NCBI GenBank assembly: GCA_035515515.1
Contig: DATJBC010000276.1
Span: forward strand, 1 to 9,319
DNA: 9,319 nt
DNA from: DATJBC01 sp035515515
Lineage (GTDB): Bacteria; Actinomycetota; Acidimicrobiia; Acidimicrobiales; UBA8190
Direction: 5' to 3'
Part shown: positions 5,236 through 9,319 of the stretch, piece by piece
How positions within the stretch are numbered: the stretch's first letter is position 1
Layout of the letters: each line of letters begins with the position of its first letter
Notes under the pieces: model-generated
Database searches by the model: none
The model's input: only the letters and a program-made list of their open reading frames with translations
What the model was told of the DNA's origin: nothing
Translations under genes and position numbers: made by a program

Positions 5236-6489
5236 TCAGGCCGGGGCGAGGTGCACGGGCATCGACGACGACCCCCGCAGGAGCAGCCCCCCGGTCGGCA
5301 CCGGAGGCCCCGTCAGTTCGATCGTCGTCACCTGACGGCTGAGCGTCTCCAGGGCGATCTGGGCCTCGAGGCGGGCGAGAGGGGCACCGAGACAGAGGTG
5401 GATCCCACTGCCGAACCCGAGGTGGTCGACGGGGTTGCGGGCCGTGTCGAAGCGGTCGGGGTCGGCATAGTGGCGCTCGTCGCGGTTGGCGGCGCCCATG
5501 TAGGCGAGCACGACGCCCTCCTCGGGGATGCGCGTACCGCCCAGCTCGGTGGCACGCGTGGTCGCCCGGGGGACCGCCTGGACGGGGCTCTCGTAGCGCA
5601 GGGCCTCCTCGACGGCGGGGGGGACCGTGGCGGGATCGGCCTGCAGGCCGGGCAGGACGGTGGGGTCCGCGGCCATGACCTTGACCACGTTGGACAGCAG
5701 GTTCGTCGTGGTCTCGTTCCCGGCCACGAGCAGCAGCACGCAGAACATGACCAGCTCCTCGGCCGTCAACGGCTGCTCGTCGGCCTCGGTCTTGTGGATG
5801 AGCATGCTGATGAGGTCCCCGCCCGGCTCCGAGCGTCTCCGGGTGATCTCCGCGTCGAAGAACGCCACCATCTCGGCCAGGCTCGCCATGCGCTCCTCGC
5901 CGGGTGTGGCCGTGCCGCCCACGTACGTCCCGATGAGGTCGTCGGACCAGCGCTTGAAGTCGCCACGCATCGACGCCGGGATCCCCATCAACTCGCCGAT
6001 CACCAGCACGGGGAACGGCCACGTGAAGTCCCGCACCCAGTCCGCCACGCCCTCGGCGTTGGCGTCCATGAGCGCTGCGAAGCGCTCTTCGCACAGCGGG
6101 CGCATCCACCCGTCGTGGACGCCGATCTCACGAGGGGTGAAGGGTCGGCTCAGCAGCCTCCGGAGCCGCACGTGGTCGGGAGGGTCGATGGCGATGAGGA
6201 CGCGCAGGTTCTCGCCCATCGCCTCGAAGGGATCCTGTGCCTGGTCATCCGCTGTCCGCTGACGGTGGCGCGACTGGGCGAAGGCCATCCGCATCCCCAG
6301 CTTGGAGGAGAACAGCTCGGGGTCGCGGAGCACCTCGAGGCAATGGTCGTAGCGCGTCACGACCCAGAGATCGGCGTCTTCGACGTAGTGGACCGGCGCC
6401 TCGTCGCGCAACGCCCGGTAGAGCGGGTAGGGATCCTCCAACGAGAAGACCGAGAAGGGGTCGAAGGCAACTGCGGTGTCCGCGTCCAT
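5236..6489 (-). CDS. Cytochrome P450 (third)
   Basis: Complete 417-residue soluble bacterial P450. Landmarks are IDPPDHVRLRRLLSRPFTPRE at about 101-121 (C-helix region), the I-helix AGNETTT at 256-262 (acid E259, alcohol T260), the ExxR E295-R298, and the heme loop FGSGIHLCLG at 359-368 with C366 as thiolate ligand. It lies on the same strand as the P450 pair but is separated from it by 316 bp holding a plus-strand ORF, so it is probably a separate transcript. GAGG sits 6 nt before the ATG at 6489 and supports that start. An 89-bp gap separates it from the divergent mycothiol-enzyme gene. It is clearly different in sequence from its two P450 neighbours, so it is not a recent tandem duplicate. 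Substrate unknown; no ferredoxin gene is adjacent. Confidence 0.95.
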   Translation of the reverse strand: MDADTAVAFDPFSVFSLEDPYPLYRALRDEAPVHYVEDADLWVVTRYDHCLEVLRDPELFSSKLGMRMAFAQSRHRQRTADDQAQDPFEAMGENLRVLIAIDPPDHVRLRRLLSRPFTPREIGVHDGWMRPLCEERFAALMDANAEGVADWVRDFTWPFPVLVIGELMGIPASMRGDFKRWSDDLIGTYVGGTATPGEERMASLAEMVAFFDAEITRRRSEPGGDLISMLIHKTEADEQPLTAEELVMFCVLLLVAGNETTTNLLSNVVKVMAADPTVLPGLQADPATVPPAVEEALRYESPVQAVPRATTRATELGGTRIPEEGVVLAYMGAANRDERHYADPDRFDTARNPVDHLGFGSGIHLCLGAPLARLEAQIALETLSRQVTTIELTGPPVPTGGLLLRGSSSMPVHLAPA

Positions 6490-6495
6490 GGCCGT

Positions 6496-6499
6496 CCTC
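6496..6499 (-). promoter_or_regulatory. Shine-Dalgarno (GAGG) of the third P450
   Basis: GAGG on the minus strand is 6 nt before the ATG at 6489 and decides that start. No convincing -10 box for this gene was seen in the 89-bp divergent gap. Confidence 0.5.
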
Positions 6500-6567
6500 G
6501 AGCACGTCGGGTGGGCCCGATTGAATCATGTGGCTGCGCCGCCAGCAATAGAGCGGGCGCCGTCGGC

Positions 6568-6573
6568 GATAAT
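6568..6573 (+). promoter_or_regulatory. Candidate -10 box (GATAAT) of the mycothiol-dependent-enzyme gene
   Basis: GATAAT lies 5 nt before the ATG at 6579, and no Shine-Dalgarno is present. This suggests a leaderless or nearly leaderless transcript. The ATG within GATAATGG at 6572 is in another frame. Confidence 0.5.
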
Positions 6574-6578
6574 GGCCC

Positions 6579-7331
6579 ATGCTCGGTGCCTCGTCGATCT
6601 CCCTCGTCCTCGACGCGTACATGCCCGAGCGCACTGCGCTCGTGGATCTCCTCGAGGGGCTTACCGACGACGAGTGGCAGGCGTCGACGGAGTGCCCGGC
6701 GTACACCGTGCACGGCGTGGCCGCCCACATCCTGGGTGACGACCTGTCGCTGCTGAGCCGCCAGCGCGACGGCGCCGTCGACGGCGTATCGCTCCTCGCT
6801 CCCGAGCTCCCCGATGCCGACTTCCGTGTCAGGCTCGACACCTTCAACGACCGCTGGGTGGCCACGGCGCGCTTCCTGAGCGGCCGGACACTCACAGAGC
6901 TGCTGCACGTCGCCGGGATCTGGACCGAGCAGTACTACCGCTCCGTCGACCCCGAGGGACCCGGCGAGCCGGTGGGGCTGTTCGGCGCGCAGCGGGGGGA
7001 GCCCTCGCCATTCTGGCAGGCCATCGCCCGCGAGTACCTGGAGCGCTGGATCCACCACTCGCAGATCCGGCGGGCCCTCGGCCGGAGCTCCCTCGCCGAG
7101 CGGCGATTCCTGTCACCGGGCGTCGAGGTGGCCGCCGCCATGGCCGGGCTGGAGCCGGGCATTCCGGCCTCACCCGAGGGGACCTGGACCATGGGCCCCT
7201 TGACGTTGGGCTCCGCGCAGCAGACGGCCGACGTCCTCACCCGGGCCCACCCCGCCGATGTCGTGCGCCGGCTGGTGGAGGGCCCCGCCGACGTTGTGTC
7301 GCTCTTCGCCGACGCGGCGGGCCGCCCCTGA
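6579..7331 (+). CDS. Maleylpyruvate isomerase family, mycothiol-dependent DinB-like enzyme
   Basis: This encodes 250 residues of the DinB/mycothiol-dependent family. The N-terminal four-helix-bundle signature is W33 followed by CPAYTVHGVAAHILGDD at 39-55. The second signature is EYLERWIHHSQIRRALG at 152-168. In the characterised maleylpyruvate isomerase the metal is held by His, Glu and His; the matching residues here would be H50, E155 and H159, so the site looks intact. The C-terminal part (about 180-250) is like the additional domain common in these proteins. Members use mycothiol as a cofactor for isomerisation or S-transfer, but most, including this one, have no assigned substrate. It is cytoplasmic. 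It diverges from the third P450 and lies 153 bp upstream of the Baeyer-Villiger enzyme on the same strand, so a role in processing or detoxifying an oxidised intermediate is possible. That role is inference. Confidence 0.85.
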   Translation: MLGASSISLVLDAYMPERTALVDLLEGLTDDEWQASTECPAYTVHGVAAHILGDDLSLLSRQRDGAVDGVSLLAPELPDADFRVRLDTFNDRWVATARFLSGRTLTELLHVAGIWTEQYYRSVDPEGPGEPVGLFGAQRGEPSPFWQAIAREYLERWIHHSQIRRALGRSSLAERRFLSPGVEVAAAMAGLEPGIPASPEGTWTMGPLTLGSAQQTADVLTRAHPADVVRRLVEGPADVVSLFADAAGRP

Positions 7332-7345
7332 GGCCGCCCCGCCCC

Positions 7346-7364
7346 GGGCGCGGGCACGACGCCC
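7346..7364 (+). terminator. Possible hairpin after the mycothiol-dependent-enzyme gene
   Basis: GGGCG (7346-7350) pairs with CGCCC (7360-7364) around a 9-nt loop, 14 nt after the stop codon. No T-tract follows. It fits a boundary before the separately promoted monooxygenase gene but is weak. Confidence 0.22.
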
Positions 7365-7471
7365 ACCGGGACATGGCCACCTGTGCACGCCGTCGTGACG
7401 AACGCGGCCGGTGGGCGCAGAGCGGCATCGTCGGTGGCGTGGCGGTCGGATCTGCCATCGCCCGGTGCCGG

Positions 7472-7477
7472 TACAGT
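7472..7477 (+). promoter_or_regulatory. -10 box (TACAGT) of the Baeyer-Villiger monooxygenase, leaderless start
   Basis: TACAGT is a good TANNNT match lying exactly 7 nt before the ATG at 7485, with no Shine-Dalgarno. This sets the translation start at 7485 rather than the in-frame GTG at 7383, which lies upstream of the promoter. Confidence 0.65.
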
Positions 7478-7484
7478 TTCGACC

Positions 7485-9317
7485 ATGGGACCGGCGGCGG
7501 GCGCAGGCGGGGCGGCACCGTACGACCCCGAGGTCGTTCACGCCAAGTACCTCGCCGAGCGCGACAAGCGCCTGGTACCGGGCCGGGCCGACATCCGCGA
7601 CCTGAGGGCCGACGAGCACTTCGCCCGCTACCGCGACGATCCCTTCACCCCGGTCACCGCCCGCGACCCGGTCACCGAGGAGGTCGACGTCGTGATCGTG
7701 GGCGGGGGGATCGCCGGGGTCCTGGCGGGCGCCAACCTCCGCAAGGCGGGGGTGACGCGGATACGCATCATCGACCAGGCCGGTGGCATCGGCGGCACGT
7801 GGTACTGGAACCGCTACCCGGGCGTGATGTGCGACGTCGAGTCCTACATCTACATGCCGATGCTCGAGGAGCTCGACTACATCCCCACCCATCGGTACGC
7901 CTTCGGCGGGGAGATCCTCTCCCATCTCGAGGCCATCGCGGCGCGCTTCGCACTGGTGGACGACGCCCTGTTCCACACGGGCGTGACCAGGGCCGAGTGG
8001 GACGAGGACGGCGCCCGCTGGCGCGTGCACACCGACAGGGGCGACGTCGTCAGCTGCCGCTGGTACGTGCTGGCCGTGGGGATCCTGAACCTCATGAAGC
8101 TCCCCGCCATCCCCGGGATGGAGGACTTCGCGGGGCACGCCTTCCACACCGCTCGGTGGGACTACGCGTACACCGGTGGGGGCTCGCTCGAGCCCCTGGA
8201 CCGCCTGGGGGACAAGGTGGTCGCCCTCCTGGGCACGGGCGCCAGCGGCATCCAGTGCGTGCCGCCCCTGGCGGCGGCGGCCAAGCACCTCTACGTCTTC
8301 CAGCGCACCCCTTCGGCCATCGGCGTGCGGGGCAACCGCCCCACCGACCCCGGCTTCGGCGACGGGCTCGGCCACGGCTGGCAACGCGAGCGCATGGACA
8401 ACTTCCAGGCGATCATGCTGGGCCGCCCCGTGGACGTCGACGAGGTCGACGACGGGTGGACCCACCACTACGCGGCGGTCCACCATCCCCCCCGACGCGA
8501 GGGCATGACGACTGCCGAGTACCTGCGCAGCGCCGAGGAGCTCGACTACGAGATCATGGAGGAGCACCGGCACCGGGTGGAGGAGCTCGTGTCCGACCCC
8601 GCCGCGGCCGAGATCCTCAAGCCCTACTACCGGTACCTGTGCAAGCGGCCGTGCTTCCACGACGAGTACCTGCTCGCCTTCAACAACCCCAACGTGACCC
8701 TGGTCGACTGTCCGGCGGGCATCGAGCGCATCACCAAGGCGGGGCCGCTCGTCGACGGCGCGCAGTACGAGGTCGACTGCATCGTCTACGGCACGGGATT
8801 CGAGCCCGAGCTCACACCGCTGTTCCGGCGTGTCGGCCACGAGATCGTAGGGAGGGGCGGCGTGACCCTCGCCGACAAGTGGGCGGACGGTGCCGCCAGC
8901 CTGTTCGGCATGACCAGCCGGGGCTTCCCCAACATGTTCGTCATGCCGGCACCGGGCCAGCAGGCGGTCGTGACGGTCAACTACACGCAGGTGGCGGTGC
9001 TGGGGGGCGAGTTCGTGGGCCGTGCCATCGGGATGCTCGAGCGAGGCGGCGTGCAGGTGTTCGACGTGCGGGCCGAGGCCGAACAGGCCTGGACCCAGAA
9101 GGTCGTCGACTCCTTCATCGACGCCAGCGCGGTGATGTCGGCCTGCACGCCGTCGCGCATCAACAACGAGGGCCATCCCGAGGCGCTCAAGCCCCGCAAC
9201 GGCAATTACGGCCGCGGGATGGGCGACTGGTTCGCCTACCGCGAGCTGCTCGAGGGGTGGCTCGAGGCGGGGACGTTCGAAGGACTCGAGCTCGAGGTCC
9301 GGTCGGCGGCCTCGTGA
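7485..9317 (+). CDS. Baeyer-Villiger flavin monooxygenase (type I, FAD/NADPH)
   Basis: Complete 610-residue enzyme. The order is an N-terminal extension (about 1-65, starting near YDPEVVHAKYLAERDKRL), the FAD Rossmann motif GGGIAG at 73-78, GGTWYWNRYPGVMCD at 103-117, the type I Baeyer-Villiger fingerprint FAGHAFHTARWD (F215, G217, H221, W225, D226), the NADPH Rossmann motif GTGASG at 250-255, the KRP motif with R388 as the likely peroxyflavin-stabilising Arg, YGTGFE at 435-440, and SACTPSRINNEG near 552-563. The long N-terminus and the CTP..NNEG end fit the roughly 600-residue subgroup that contains hydroxyacetophenone and large cyclic-ketone monooxygenases. The reaction is insertion of oxygen beside a ketone to give an ester or lactone, using NADPH and O2 in the cytoplasm. 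The ketone substrate is unknown; a steroid or terpenoid ketone fits the P450-rich context. The start at 7485 is preferred because TACAGT lies 7 nt upstream. Confidence 0.93.
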   Translation: MGPAAGAGGAAPYDPEVVHAKYLAERDKRLVPGRADIRDLRADEHFARYRDDPFTPVTARDPVTEEVDVVIVGGGIAGVLAGANLRKAGVTRIRIIDQAGGIGGTWYWNRYPGVMCDVESYIYMPMLEELDYIPTHRYAFGGEILSHLEAIAARFALVDDALFHTGVTRAEWDEDGARWRVHTDRGDVVSCRWYVLAVGILNLMKLPAIPGMEDFAGHAFHTARWDYAYTGGGSLEPLDRLGDKVVALLGTGASGIQCVPPLAAAAKHLYVFQRTPSAIGVRGNRPTDPGFGDGLGHGWQRERMDNFQAIMLGRPVDVDEVDDGWTHHYAAVHHPPRREGMTTAEYLRSAEELDYEIMEEHRHRVEELVSDPAAAEILKPYYRYLCKRPCFHDEYLLAFNNPNVTLVDCPAGIERITKAGPLVDGAQYEVDCIVYGTGFEPELTPLFRRVGHEIVGRGGVTLADKWADGAASLFGMTSRGFPNMFVMPAPGQQAVVTVNYTQVAVLGGEFVGRAIGMLERGGVQVFDVRAEAEQAWTQKVVDSFIDASAVMSACTPSRINNEGHPEALKPRNGNYGRGMGDWFAYRELLEGWLEAGTFEGLELEVRSAAS

Positions 9318-9319
9318 GC

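Noticed and set aside
4948..6756. Plus-strand 602-codon open frame over the third P450
   Set aside because: Same reason: it is antisense to a complete P450, overlaps the start of the mycothiol-enzyme gene, and has no recognisable domain or start signal.
7170..9176. Minus-strand 668-codon open frame opposite the Baeyer-Villiger gene
   Set aside because: The plus strand carries the full set of BVMO motifs. The minus translation is compositionally biased and domain-free.
1..9319. CRISPR arrays, tRNA/rRNA genes, insertion sequences, attachment sites, toxin-antitoxin or phage-defence genes
   Set aside because: Both strands were read for regularly spaced repeats, tRNA-like stems, transposase motifs and terminal inverted repeats. 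None was seen.

Overview
The window is GC-rich throughout, including third codon positions, and looks like actinobacterial chromosome. Four things point that way: a mycothiol-dependent-enzyme homologue, a Tat-exported mycobacterial-type phospholipase C, several cytochrome P450s, and apparent leaderless genes with a TANNNT -10 box about 7 nt before the start codon. An uncultured acidimicrobial or related soil/marine actinobacterium would fit, but that is inference; no rRNA or other taxonomic marker is present.

Layout from left to right. (1) 1-1115, minus: the N-terminal 371 codons of a secreted phospholipase C/phosphoesterase, cut by the window edge. Three tandem 11-bp repeats lie just upstream of its start. 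(2) 1275-1652, minus: a small protein resembling a bacterial PH domain, with a 33-bp near-perfect palindrome immediately upstream of its predicted -10 box. (3) 1908-2222, plus: a Cys-rich 104-aa protein of unknown function, divergent from (2). (4) 2394-4919, minus: two cytochrome P450 genes in tandem, 27 nt apart, probably one transcript. (5) 4970-5188, plus: a possible small gene divergent from the P450 pair. (6) 5236-6489, minus: a third P450. (7) 6579-7331, plus: a DinB-like, maleylpyruvate-isomerase-family mycothiol-dependent enzyme. (8) 7485-9317, plus: a complete 610-aa Baeyer-Villiger flavin monooxygenase.

Three P450s beside a Baeyer-Villiger monooxygenase and a mycothiol-dependent enzyme suggest an oxidative catabolic (or tailoring) region for a hydrophobic substrate such as a steroid, terpenoid or cyclic ketone. 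P450s would hydroxylate, and the Baeyer-Villiger enzyme would insert oxygen next to a ketone. No ferredoxin, reductase, dehydrogenase, acyl-CoA enzyme or regulator gene is visible, so the pathway is incomplete here and the substrate cannot be named.

I found no clearly new multi-gene system. The least ordinary signals are regulatory: the 11-bp triple repeat before the phospholipase, the palindrome over the -35 position of the PH-like gene, and near-identical leaderless start regions on two distant genes. Most long ORFs opposite the P450s and the monooxygenase are products of the high GC content.
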